From contig CM060732.1 in assembly GCA_030704615.1 (NCBI GenBank), positions 42,389,053 through 42,453,052 on the forward strand: 64,000 nucleotides of DNA. Direction: 5' to 3'. Below are positions 24,757-36,669 of this stretch, in pieces. The notes beneath the pieces were generated by a model. The model searched no databases and was not told the origin of the DNA. It saw only the letters and a program-made list of their open reading frames with translations. Made by a program: the position numbers and the translations under genes. Every line of letters starts with the position of its first letter. Positions within the stretch are counted from its first letter, which is position 1. This stretch comes from Takakia lepidozioides (Eukaryota; Streptophyta; Takakiopsida; Takakiales; Takakiaceae).

Positions 24757-26170
24757 TGTAGTTTTGTACTGAGTCTCGTCGTCTTCCCCTCTCTCCTCCC
24801 CCCCCCCCCTCCGTTAGGTGGGTGTGTGTTCCTGGCTGTCACTCATACTGGAACCAGGCAACAATGCTGCAACTAAGGTCACTAAGAAATTTCATTAGTC
24901 GGACAGGTTGTCTCAACCATTCTTGCCCCCCTGTCCCCCTCTCCCTCAACATCTCATCCACTTCCTCATGGTGACATTGGATTGACCTGATTATTTGGAA
25001 GCAGCCATGTCGTTTTACACCGTAGTGAGACTCCATCATGCCAGCTAATGCCCACATACTGAAATTGATGTACCCTCAGGTGAGTACACAATGAGCAGCT
25101 ACATAAATGTGTCTGGCGGGCATGAGGTTGAGCTTCCCCTGTAGGAGATGATGCTTCAGGTTTAGTTTTAATTTCAGAAAGCATAGCATCGAGTTAGAAT
25201 TTCTCGGCAAATTTTAAGGTGTGTTCACCTTTGTAAAGTAAGCCATGTGAGGTTTATTGCTGCTGGTCAGCTTTGAATGTTCAAATGAATTCTGAAGTTC
25301 ACCGAGGCTCCTTAGATTCAATTCCACTACGAAGCTTTTATCAGTTTTCCACCTGCGCCCACCCAGCCAGATATCTTATTGGAAGCGGATCTCTGTGGCC
25401 TTCTTGTTGTGTGCCTCATGGGGTCACTTATTCTGTTCGGGATACTAAATGAAAGCTTGCCATATTCTTTGGATGGACATAAGCCTCTTCCCTTCTAGAC
25501 TCTTTCTAGCAGTGGTGGATTAGAGCAGACTTGCATTCTATATTTTCTGCTGTGGCAACAAGCCTGAAGGAGATAGTGTGTAGCCTTAACGCACGTATTC
25601 GTGTTGGGTTGTAGCAGATGACACTGTACTTCAGGTGAGTCTGTGATTGGGAGCAGACTCTGTCTCTCTCTCACATTCTACAATGTGCCATGGACCCCAT
25701 GGATTTTAGTAACCTCCATTGTCTTTTTACCTGCTTTTCTTTTGTCTCATAAACTCTTTGAGCTTTCGTCTACTACCCAATCTCTCACGAAGGTCTTCCA
25801 TTACGAGAATCAGAAATGCTTGACTCTTAGGCAATCCCTTCAGCTTTAGTTGCTTTTGGGCTGTTTGTGGCCCCTCTCTCTTCTGGTTTCTTTCTTCCTT
25901 GTCCAATAAGCTCTTTGAGCTTCCCGCGGACATTATAAAGTACCATTTCATTTCTCTTCAACAAACACCTTGTTCCTTCAACCTCATAACAGGCTCAAAG
26001 AAGTATCACATTGCTGGATGCACGCATGCAACATTCTTACCTCTAGATTCTTTCCTTTCTTTCTTGTCGAGGGCAGCTGGGCCTCTCTCTTTCTTGTTTT
26101 ATGTATTCTCTTGTCCCACAAGCTCTTTTTTCATATCTCTCATGATCATTCAACGTTGGGGCAAACCCGA
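24757..26170. other. Intergenic; LINE-type 3' ends at about 25,735-25,965 and 26,040-26,140
   Basis: The 3' flank of the preceding gene includes a C-run near 24,798. From 25,735 there are two adjacent plus-strand LINE 3' ends: a short C-terminal frame (GNQ-poor, ending LTLRQSLQL), CATAAACTCTTTGAGC, then CAATAAGCTCTTTGAGC with GACATTATAAAGTACC and an ATTTC tail at 25,965. A further degraded copy (TCCCACAAGCTC) follows at about 26,110. No other gene was seen. Confidence 0.5.
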
Positions 26171-26977
26171 TCAAGGCCAGCGATGTACGAAAAATCCTTT
26201 TGACCGAAGGCCAGCAAAAAGCTGGGAAGCTTGCTCACGGGTGTGGCCCTGAAACATTTCGGGCCAGTGCCAATCTGACATAGAGGGATGACTGTAGTGG
26301 ATCTCCACAAACAACTCATCAACCATCTCCACCATCTCTGGGTCCTGCATACACAGCTTAAGGATCGGCCACTCGTTCCCCTCTATGTCCATCTTAATTA
26401 CAAGGGCATCTTCTACTGTGAGTTGCAATCTCTCTTTGATGAACTGTGTGATGTCTATTTTATTTGAATACACATCTTCAGAATCAGCAACAATCATGTT
26501 GTAAATTTCCACCCTGTTGACCATCCACTAGGGGATGGTTGGCTTCTCTTTCACTCGAATCATGGGCGCTGGCTTCTCCGCCCTCCAGTTGTTTTCTTCC
26601 TCAAGGGCTACTTCAGGAAAGCGCAGCAAGTCAACACCCGCTTCAAAAACATGAACCTCAGTGAAGTCATAGGGGTACATCTGCATGAACCACTGAATGC
26701 TCGTGTTGAACGAGTTAGCTCCTAACTCAAGATACACACGGCGTCTTCTTATGTTGAGATCTACCTTACTTCCTAGAAGCCAAGGAAGAATGTGTGTTTC
26801 ATCTGAATCATCATACATGGAGAACTTCAGAGCCGATCCTCTTCTGAAGTTTTGGCTTCGTCCAGAATGCCCCTTTACTTTGCACTTGGGTGGTAAAAAA
26901 AATGAGGTCACCACAGCTGTTCTTGTGGCAGGCCACGTTGTGGACCTGTGTCCGCCGTGGACCTGCTTCATTGACAT
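26171..26977 (-). pseudogene. FkbM-like methyltransferase (plant DUF7870-type), C-terminal part, interrupted by TAG
   Basis: The minus-strand frame contains RVYLELGANSFNTSIQWF (the D/ELGAN loop of the SAM-binding site) and VHVFEAG. After an in-frame TAG at 26,530-26,528 come RVEIYNMIVADS, VIKMDIEGNEWPIL, VDELFVEIHYSHPSM and GFFVHRWP. This order and spacing match the plant Golgi-type FkbM-like family. The two halves are in the same frame, so only the TAG separates them. No N-terminal membrane anchor is attached; sequence upstream of 26,977 runs into an inverted repeat. It is either a decayed 5'-truncated copy or the last exons of a gene whose upstream part lies far away. Function is unlikely unless the TAG is edited, spliced out or read through. 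Confidence 0.65.
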
Positions 26978-27167
26978 AATACCATTCAGTCCAATCCGAA
27001 CGGAAAGGGTACTTGATTGAAAACATCACTTCGAGTGACGTTTGTAGACGGACTGAATGTCGAACTTTGTCTTGAAGACATGGATGATCGAAGACTCGAA
27101 GTGATGTTTTCGATCAGGCACCCTTTCCGTTCGGACTAGAATGAATGGTATTATGTAAATGAAGAGG
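26963..27167. repeat. Long imperfect inverted repeat (about 74-bp arms, 57-bp loop)
   Basis: Arms 26,963-27,036 and 27,094-27,167 are reverse complements. The inner 62 bp differ at about 6 positions, mostly transitions. The left arm overlaps the start of the FkbM-like frame. The repeat could form a stable hairpin. It may come from an inverted duplication of an exon edge or from a small foldback element. Confidence 0.75.
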
Positions 27168-27362
27168 AAATGTTTACATGTGAACGGAATGTGAAGAGCG
27201 TGCATCGAGCTACACGGGAAGAATGAACACTCGTAAGTCATCCTCGTAGGGCAAGGTAGTCTTGTTGACATTAGGCGGTCCATGTTGAGTTTGCCCTTTC
27301 AACTTCATGTCCACCATACGTTGCATTTCCAACCTCTTGTGAAGCGCATCTTCCACAGGAAA

Positions 27363-30300
27363 CTAGGTCTTTGTCGAACTGTGCATTTGCAAACAAACAC
27401 GAAGACGGTTATAGGAATTAGGGCCCCAGCAGATATGACATCGCCGAAAATATTGTGGCGGCAGAAATCCGAGAGGTCTTACCGGACCCGCCCCATTTGG
27501 ACGGGGGTCGACAAACGTTTGATGGAGGTAGAGGTCGATGTAATGGGTGCAAAAGTATCCACATTCCCAATCCGAAAGCTGTTGGGGCACATGAGGCCGT
27601 GACCACCGGGCTTTGGATGTTGTCCATGTCCATTCAGGCGATGGAAGAAACATGTCGCGTAGCTCGGCCCACAATTTACCAACATGACAGTGCAGGCGTT
27701 GATCATTATGTGAGTTCCGGGCCGAGTTCAGGTGCAGGAACCTGTGAGCCTCCATAATAATCACGCTCCAGTGGGAACTACAAAACAACTTGCAATATGT
27801 GAGCATCTTAAGGAAAAAAAAAACATGAATGTTGAGACGTACGCACCATAAATGGAAGGGACTAAGTTAGGAACGAATATGTAAGGCTGGAAACAACAAA
27901 TGGAGGTAAAGAGTACTTCCCCATAAAAGACGGGTACAATGAGAGCGTGGATGCCAGAAACTATCATATCCCGAAAACGAGCCTCCTTCCACATTCTAAT
28001 GGTTTGAGTTGTGCAACCAATGCTTTGCACAATGCTCTCGAAGTGAAATCCAAGTAAACGAATGCAAAGCTAAATATTTACACGTAACTTGGTCGGGAAG
28101 AGATGAGCCCTTGCATGTAATCCAAAAATCCATCATCCTATCACTGGTCCAACCCGTTGGATTTTGAAGATTATCCATGTCTTCAAGGCGCAAAGGGCAC
28201 ATGCTTGGCTGGCACTTTTGTGAAGAACCACACATCCGTGCTGTGGTTTCCGCCTTGTCCATGTCGCCTCCTGATAAACAAATCCCTTGAACTGCATGAA
28301 TGTTAAATGTTTTGGAGCAGTCTGAATTAACTGATATGGAAAAGAAAAAATACCTTTTTAATTCAAACCCTGATTAGTATAAAGAATAGGAAAAAAAAAT
28401 CGCGTTGCTTACTTACATGATCCACCTGCCATATACACTAACAAAAGCAATACAAATGGTATGTAAAGGTTTGCATTTCAACACCCTACCCTGAAATGGC
28501 TGGTATTAAAAAAAACACTGACATCCGAGATGTACACGACAATTCAGAAAAAAATGCGAACCGGGAACAAGATTACTACTAGTATGATGTAGGTTACTAA
28601 TTGTATTGTTAGTATTGGAAGTGCGAACAATGACACCAATTTTCGCAAATTTGAACGAGGTTGATAGTACGAAGATTTCTGAAACATAGCATGCCCCTCG
28701 ACAGAGCATGGCATGAGAAAGCATTGGAGAGGACCACGCAAATAATGGGTTGTTAATTTGTGACCAATGTTGGCGTCCCTATGCGGCGTTGTACCATGTA
28801 AATGGAAAAGACTAAAAAAAAGAGGGGTTGATTGCATTGTCGAACTCACAGTACGTCCTCCATGGCCGCACTATCAGGTCACGAGTGAACAAGTACCTGC
28901 TATACGGTGGTTCCGGTTTTTTCCCTTGAGTACTCTTCTCAATCTTGATGCTATTTTGCGCATCCTCCAAAGCCAATTGAGAACCTTCTTTGGTTGATGC
29001 TGGTGGAGATGTGGCAGCTGCGGGCAATGAAAGATCCAGGAAGGGTAATGGTTGCGGCCGATTTGGAAGGCTTCGCGCACCCTTGGGCCCCCCTTGGGGA
29101 CGCTTCCAAGAGTGTCCCCGTCAAATCGCCTCTTGGCCAACTTGCTGGATGTCTGCTTCAAACCATGCGCGCGCACTTCTTCTCGCATCACATGCACCTG
29201 TGCAGTAGAATTTGCATTGGGGGCATGGGGGTGTTCAAGTACAGTGGCTGGAGAGGGGTTCGATTTGTTGCGAGCCAGTCGACGTCGCTGCCTTCCAACC
29301 ACCGCCGTCACGTGTGCATCACGAAAATCATATGGTTGTTCTTCTGCTGCAGTAGGTGGATCGGCCTGGACTATGCAATCGTCTCGTTGCCCGATATCGT
29401 CGTGCCCATCCACATATGCAGGTTGTACAACGCTGAAGGACAGATCATCCCCTTCGCACACATTACTCCACAATGCCCGCAGGTTGTTCCAGTCCAGGGT
29501 CGTGGATGCATATGGAATCATTCATGAATATGTAATATTGGTCACCTGCACGGCAGTGCAACGTTGAGAATGAAGAACGAAATCGCATGAAGAGCCATGT
29601 CACCAAGGAAAAAAAAAAAAAAAAAAAAACGAAAGAAGGGGAAAAAAGTTGGACGGAGCGTACCAGGCATCCAATCGATCCATAAATCCTCCCGCTATTT
29701 GAGGCATTTATGAAATTGATCCAGGGCCGCTTCTCTGGCATCACGATTTGTTGTGGTCCCACACCACAGTGTGTGAAAGTGTTCGGGAAACGCAATTGCC
29801 ATGTCCCCGACTGTTCTTATTCTGATGAGAGAAACATTTGCGTGTATTTTCTCCGATGCATACTTGCGTTGGGCAGGGCTGTTTCTTGTGAGAGCATCGA
29901 CGATGTCGTCCAGCTCAGACTTGGCATGAATAGGGTCTGGCATATTGCCAAACACGAAAGACCCCAAACTGAGTAGCATTGTAGCAGATGCTCGGACAAC
30001 TCTGCGTCTAGTTCCAGATCCAGGTAGTATTTTAAGCATGTCTGTGAACGGGTTATCAAAAATGGTGGAAACAGGCAAGTTCGTGTCTACTTGGCGATAG
30101 CCTTAAACACTCTGGCCTCCAGAAGTTTGATGTAACCAATGACCAATCCTTCTGTGACAGTTGCTCTTATCCTATACAGTGGCTCAAAATCTGTTTCTTC
30201 CAAGTGAAACTGTAACGGGGTAAACTCCATGAAGTCCTCGCCATAATACACCTTCACTCCGGGTACCCCAGGAGGATTCGACGCCGTTTTGAATTTCACG

Positions 30301-30976
30301 TCAACGTAAGAGACCCCTCCATTTGTCCTTTTCGATTTGGTTCGTTGTTTTTTGGGTGCCACGAGAGGAGGTACTTGTTTGTCAGCGCTAGGGGGTTTAG
30401 ACAACCACTTTCTTTGAACATGAGTCCGTATGGACCTCCTGGGATTCTCTGCAACGACAGGGTTCACGATGCTCCCGGTACGGGGGTTTTCCGAGGTAGA
30501 GGTGGTTTGTTCTGAGTTTCTTGCACGTGCTGGAACCTGCGGTCCTTCCTCGTCTGAGGCTGGGGAGCCGATTCGTCATGGGAAGAAGTGTCGCCCTTCA
30601 CAGCGTCGCCCCGGACTGCAGCCTGAAACTCACTGTTGTCCTTGTCGGTGTCGCCCTTCTCTTCGACACCCTTCTTAGAGTCACTCTTATCGGTGTTACC
30701 TTTCGTGTTGTCTCCCTCGTCGGTGACAATCACTTCTAAGTCGCCCTTCTCTACGACACCCTTCCCAGTTTCACTCCTGTCAGTGTTACCCTTCGTTATG
30801 TCACCCTCGCCAGTGGCAACCCTCTCTGTATCACCCTTGGCAGTGTCACCCTGCTCAGTAATAACCTTCTCTTCCTGACCCTCTGCAATGCAACCTTTCT
30901 CGGTGTAACCCTCTTTTGTGTCGCCCATCTCAATGTCGCTCTTTTCTGCACCAACCTTCTCAATGTCATCCTTCAC
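27363..30976 (-). CDS. Transposon-associated protein with C-terminal Ulp1-type cysteine protease domain (multi-exon, model incomplete)
   Basis: Read on the minus strand. The first part (30,976-30,464) is a hydrophilic Lys/Gly/Asp/Thr repeat region (KGDTEKGD-like units). It is followed by basic frames at 30,467-30,087 and 30,078-29,695, and another at 29,521-28,874. The last part holds the pieces of a Ulp1/SENP (C48) fold: GWTSDRMMDFWITCKG (28,160-28,100), HALIVPVFYGE (about 27,930), HWSVIIMEAHRFLHLNS (about 27,770, His and Asn for the dyad) and PQQLSDWECGYFCTHYIDL (about 27,560, Gln and Cys). C48 proteases remove SUMO-like modifiers. Ulp1 domains are known as passengers in plant Mutator-like and Zisupton-type transposons, which fits the transposase gene just upstream on the same strand. 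Exon joins are not resolved; the catalytic Cys appears intact. Confidence 0.55.
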
Positions 30977-31219
30977 TGTGTCACCCTTCTCTGGTATAAT
31001 GGAGGTTAGTTATTTCATGAGCATGAGCGACACGAGCGGAGTAGTAAGACAATCGGTTTTCATGAGCAGAAGTATAAATTCTGGAAATAAAAAACATAAA
31101 AAAACATAATTTTAATGGAATGTGTCAGAAAAAAACCAAAATAATATTCATTGTTTGAAGTAGTAGTTTTGAGAGCCGTGCTCATGATATTTCATCTTCC
31201 GCTCATGCGAATTCTGAGC

Positions 31220-31465
31220 AACATCTGCAAAAATGGCGCCGAATTTCGCGGTAATAGGTTCTGCAACCGGAGAAATCTGCGACGTATTTCGCGGTAATAG
31301 GTGTCTCCGGCGAAAAATGGTACCGAATTTCGCGGCTATAGGTCTCAACATGGCAAGTATGTAAGCCCAATGTGGCGCCGAATTTTGGTACATGGTGCCG
31401 GGGATTGCACAGATGTTGGGCAGTTCTGGGCCATGTAACTGGAAATTCGGCGCCATTTTTCCAGA
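31220..31465. repeat. Cluster of GGCGCCGAATTTC-type motifs
   Basis: Five related motifs: TGGCGCCGAATTTCGCGG (31,228), ACGTATTTCGCGGTAATAGG, GGTACCGAATTTCGCGG, TGGCGCCGAATTTTGG (31,371) and the inverted form GGAAATTCGGCGCC (31,441). The same core is repeated at 36,690-37,100, on the other side of the transposase gene. This is how subterminal repeats of a DNA transposon are arranged. Confidence 0.55.
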
Positions 31466-31673
31466 AATGGCCCCCACAACTGCTACTGTTGGAACTCAGT
31501 TTTCTGGAAGATTTGCAAATTTTTCCTGCCACCATCTTAGTACTGTTTCGACATTGAATTGCCACTGGACGTCAATGGATATCCAGCAGTCCATAGTGTT
31601 TAAAATAGATTACAAAGTCTAATGCATAAAAATGCAATTGCAAATATCCATATGGTGGATTCCCTTTGCCCCA

Positions 31674-34600
31674 TCAATGATTTCTGGAATCCTGGCGGAG
31701 GAGTTTGTGCAGCTCGTTCACGCTCAATGCTAGTACATGAATAAAGTCATCAATAGTCAAGTTCATCCTCAACCTCTTCAGGTAAATGTAATACAGATGC
31801 TTGCACGGATAATACTTTGACCTCTTCTTTGCTTCCATCAACGAGAAGTCCGTACAATTGCAAGTCGGCTCCACTCCGATCGTAATTGTGTAAACGTCGT
31901 CGCGTACAGCTGAGCCGGCCGTTGCCATCCGATAAACACGCCCAAGGCCGGGTGGGGGTACATCCACGGAGCTCTGAATAGTGCAAGCCATCCCAAGAGC
32001 ATTGGCAATCTGAGTCTCATTCAACTTGTTGGGAGGATGTCGTCTCTTCACTCTTCCGAATCGCATTGTGGGATGTGCAGAATTGTCCAATCCGTCTCTA
32101 CTGGACCGAACAGTCTGTAATGGCTGAGTCTGAGGAACTGAAAATGAGTGGGCTGGGACGTCTGTGCGTTGCACCATTCAAAATCCTGCTGCAGAAAGAG
32201 CATCAGCAGAGAGGTTGCAATCCGGTGCAACAGGCCAGACGCCCGGAGGCTCTGGCATTCCCTGAATCCCGTACTTGGGCTTGCCAAATACACAGGTCAT
32301 TATGTCGTGTCTACAGAACCAAAACGTCTGCGTTGTGGCGTGAGAAAATGTGGGAGTCAAAAATCTGTCGCTGAAACAAGGTGCAGGTATAGCACCGTGT
32401 GGGTTCCTCCGAATCATCTCACCACAGCGTGCTCTCGTATCCACCCGGATGGCGCAGTACTTCCCTCGAAATGCCGGCAATGTCCTTGCAATTCTCCACT
32501 GTGACTCCGACACTTTTGTCTCCACAATGGGTATGTTGTACTGCGTTACTACAGATGGCTCGTTATGTTCCTTGGGCACGTGCCCTGTGCTCAAAGGAGA
32601 TGGCGATCTTGAACGTGTAGGACTTGCGGAGCTCGACGCGACCTCCTTGGGCAACATCACGGGACTACGAGGGAGCGTGCAAATATTCTTGTTAGCTCGC
32701 CATGAATCTTCTTCTCCGCCAGGTGCCTCGTCAAGTCTTCGTCTCACTGGACGGGTGTGAACATCTTCTTCCAAGTGTTGGCCTCTTCGAAGCAATGGCG
32801 TGTCCCGAAGGCCCTCTCGCAAGGCTGCCGCCCACTTCCAAGGATTCTTCGATCTGGAGGCAGTCCGCATCAGCATTTCCTGCCTGTCTGGCCCCAAGCC
32901 CCACTGTTTCCCTTTCAAGAACTTGTTGTGCCTGCATTGCTGTATAATTGACCTCACAATGTCCTCCGTTGTGGCAGTGAGGATGTCCACCAGATGCGCC
33001 GCAGAGGAGGCACGCCAGGAAGAATGTACTGATTCGGCCATGTTTGTTGTCGGCATGTCGGTGTCGGAGTCGAGACACATTTCTTGCACATGCACATGTT
33101 GAGGTTACAAGCAAGTTACAAATAATGAGTAGCATAATATTCAACGGGACGCGAATTCGTCCAACTCACCTCCCGCATATAGTCACCGAACTGGAGGAAA
33201 CGATAATGCCACCATGCTAGCCAACTGACCATTGCTTCCTCATCTGATTTCTTTACAACACCTGACGTTGTCCACCAAGCCCGTATACATGCAAACTGTG
33301 TCTCTGCATCATCCAAGGTGTGAGCACGCTTCCACGCAAGACACATGGAACGGTGCTCCTCTCTGAAATCTGGCGCCACGAGCCTGGTTGTGTACTGCGA
33401 CAAGCTCTGCAGAAAATGGAACCCACAAGATCTCTCCTTGCCTTCCATCAGAACATTGGGGTCTTCCCCGTACACCTTTCGGATGGCAGTCCAATTTGCT
33501 TGTGCGTTGTCCGCCCTGAAACCACGGAAATTGGGAGGGGGCAATCCCGCCCTGGCCATCTGTTCGTTTATTCCCTGTCAAAGAAGCATCTTCGATTGTG
33601 TGTCCTCTCCTTTCATCTCACAAATATCAATTGTCATGAGCATCCTGCAGTGGGTGTTGTAGACATGTGCACCCATTGTCACCCACTGGTGATTTGTAAT
33701 TCGCTTGATATGGTCGAACATGACCCAACTGTTTGACAAGTCCCCACTCGTCATCCGGTGGACCAGTTCGAGCCGCTGCCAGGCCCACACGTGGACATTT
33801 TGAATACGAAACAACAATCTGCCTCAGTCCCTTGTCCTGGAAACCTACTTCCATGAATGTAGTCATATCCACATCGTCGCTTCACCTCCAGAATGGAGTG
33901 CATATCCGAGCCACGCCCAATTTTCTGTTTGCAGGAGACAATGTGGTTTCTAACATTTGGTGAATAGACGTGGGACATTGACTCCAGCAATGCCTCCATT
34001 TCCTTCTCATCGAGAGGAACTCTGTCAGAGCCGTCTTCCAACATAATTCTGGCCAATGCCATCTTATGGGCGGCCTGCAGCTGTATCTGTTTGGGTTTGG
34101 CACCAAGTCTCAACTTAACCTCCTCCTGAACAAGCTGCTCTGCCTCGTGGGCAGCCTCCCGCGAGTTCCCCCTCGCCAATTTGTGACAATGGGAACCAAT
34201 GTGTATGCAAGCTTGTGTGAGGTCACGAAAACGGTGCAACACATAGAACTGCTTGGCATTACAAACAGACATGCAATGTGGTGGTTCTTTGCAATGCACA
34301 CACTTAAATGTGGAGTTTGGAACCTTCTCCTGAGCTCGAAATGGTTGATGAGCTGTGCCTGTCCAATCTGTCTCGTTCCTGTGATCTCTGGATTTAAAGT
34401 GGAAGCAAGTTGGGGAGAAACACCGCAACGCGCCTGCGCAAACAACGTAGCGCACCCGCACACCATCGAGCATCTTCATGCTGGTGGTTTTGGTGACGCA
34501 CCAAGAATGACCGTCATGTTTCCTATCCTATCCATATCTGTCAACATTCCGGACGCCCTCGAATAGTCCGTTCGAGGAGGGAACTCAAAGAAGATATTAC

Positions 34601-36250
34601 CGTCGACGTCTGCGGGAAGGCATGTCACGGATTTAATTGCGAACTTGCTGTAGTCCAGCCTAGCCAGCTCCGAGCGGTGTCTCTCCATGTGAAGCCCTCG
34701 CAGAATTTCAAGAATGGATCGAATTGTTGAGCTCGTGCTGGGAATATGACTCCCTCGTCTGCTGATGTCCATTGAGGACTAGCTTGATCTGCAGGATGAT
34801 CTTGGAACTTCCATGACCTCGTCTGAGTCGGGCAGGTTGTGAACAACCCAGTTCTTGCTCATCTTCATTGATGGGGTCGGCTCTGGATTTACTTCGTTGC
34901 GGACTTCTCTCTTTGAGGTACCCACTTTCTGATTCGCGGATTGTTTCGTGGAAGGCGCCAGGATAGAAGGCGCATTTGGCGGGCAAATGAAATCCCAACA
35001 GCCCTGTATATGACGCTGTCCGATGGTGGAACTCGCCATTTCTTGCCGTCACCGAAATCATCGTGGAGCACAACAATACTTTCGACTACAACTCCGTTTG
35101 AATCATTCCTTTCCTCCTCCAAAAATACCGACCCCGGTTTCAGGTGGTATTGAACGTAGAGATATTTCTCCATTACCTGGCAGATCTCCCCTCTGCACGG
35201 AAATGTAGCTCTATGCTCGTGAGGAGGGCAGTACACTATAGCGCTCGGGTTTTCTACCATGGGAGATGTGCACACAAGACTGCCAGGACGACGTTCGGGC
35301 AACGCCCTGGGAGAAGGGGGGATGCAGCGAGGGGAAGGAATGCAGGGCCGTTTTTTCCGAGCGACGAAGCCTATTCATGAATCCAAAGAGCCCACTCTCC
35401 CAAAATTCCACTGTCAAAGTGTTAATGAACCTTGTCTCCGGAATGCGGCCCCTAGCATTTGCGCAATAACTACCAACAGTATGCAGTCAGAAGGTATATG
35501 ACCTGTGAAGATGCGCTGCGCAAACCAATAATTACGGCGTCTGACAAGAAGCGTGGGGGGACGAGCGTGCAAGCACCTTCCCCATGGACAGAGGGAACTG
35601 ACAGAGGTGGCATTCCAGTGGGTCTGATTGCAAGATTGAGTGCCAGACCCTCGCTGCCAAAAGTCAACATTCAACAAAATGCAACATTGCACAAAAAGTG
35701 GAACTTTGGTTCAAATGAGACATTTTTATTAATAATGAACTGTGACAAGTATGCATGCCCTCACAAGGCGAGGGAAGCCAAAAATATGTATGCCATCCAT
35801 GCTCAGGTAAGTTGGGAATTTTCTCCCGTGTTGCACTATTCTCACCAAGAAGTTGGAACCTCGATTGGCCTCTCAACAAGCTCATGACTGACAGGGTGTC
35901 GGTAAGTGAAGACAATGGATGCAGCCCGTTCTCCTTTCGTGTAGTGGACAACGGTGTCATGTCCTCCGATATATGCACCATCGTAAATCGAGATCTTTGT
36001 TGTGGAGACTCTGTGTCCATAGGACTCATCCTCGTAGCTTATGAGAATGTCCCCATAGACTGTTTGCGATGGAATCCTCTCTGGCATGTACGTACACCCG
36101 ATGCAATCCTCGTAGGCCCACTGGCAGCACCTCCAATGATGTAAGAAGGCCGTGCGGCTTTTGGGGATGTTCCATGTAGGCGGATACTGTAGATCAACGA
36201 TTCGCAGGCACCAAAGCCGCGCAAGCCCATCCCCGCGAGGCTAATCGTGG
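31674..36250 (-). CDS. DDE transposase with SWIM zinc finger (MULE/Zisupton-like), multi-exon or decayed
   Basis: Minus-strand coding pieces in order: 36,210-35,842 (WAYEDCIGCTYMPERIPSQ), 35,302-34,950 (VVVESIVVLHDDFGDGKKW), 34,772-34,476, 34,479-33,751 (Cys/His-rich; VRYVVCAG), about 33,700-33,590 (CRMLMTIDICEMKGEDT, first catalytic Asp candidate), 33,559-33,116 (FRADNAQANWTAIRKVYG, second Asp candidate; CGFHFLQSLSQY), 33,095-32,178 (MPTTNMAESVHSSWRAS, conserved around the catalytic Glu in MULE-type transposases) and 32,177-31,674. The last has a SWIM zinc finger: CNCTDF ... KYYPCKHLYYIYLK, a CxC...CxH pattern. The protein would bind transposon ends and cut DNA. Frames change between pieces, which may reflect introns or decay. 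The superfamily (Mutator versus KDZ/Zisupton) is unresolved. Confidence 0.55.
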
Positions 36251-36669
36251 AAGCCATGAAGGTACTCAAGAGCGGACAGGTGCACCTTCCTTTGCTGAGA
36301 GTGGTCTATCCAATCCTGCAGGTATATGAGAATATCCCCTGACTTGGGCGAGAAGTCCCACGGGGTGAGATGCTTGTTTGGGCAGTTGTTGGGTTCCCGG
36401 CACGCCATCGCCGACTATTGAAAGGGCTGCCAGGAAGCAAAGAGGGCGCGCAGGGAAGGGGGAGTGTGGGGAAGATGAATTGAGAGGAGCTCGGAGCGAG
36501 GAAGTGTTGTTGTTGTCTCGGTTTGAAACGCGTGGGTCACGAGCGAAGGTCAGGCAAGTGGTAAAGAAAAAGAGCAGCATTTAATATAACCGTACCCAGG
36601 AATGAGGCGCAACATTTACTTCGACATAACGTCCAATCGAAGGGTGACGGCCCCACGTGACTACTAGAG

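Noticed and set aside
36378-36584. Plus-strand frame with RGRAGKGECGEDEL as a small protein
   Set aside because: Shadow of the minus-strand transposon region, with no start context or domain.
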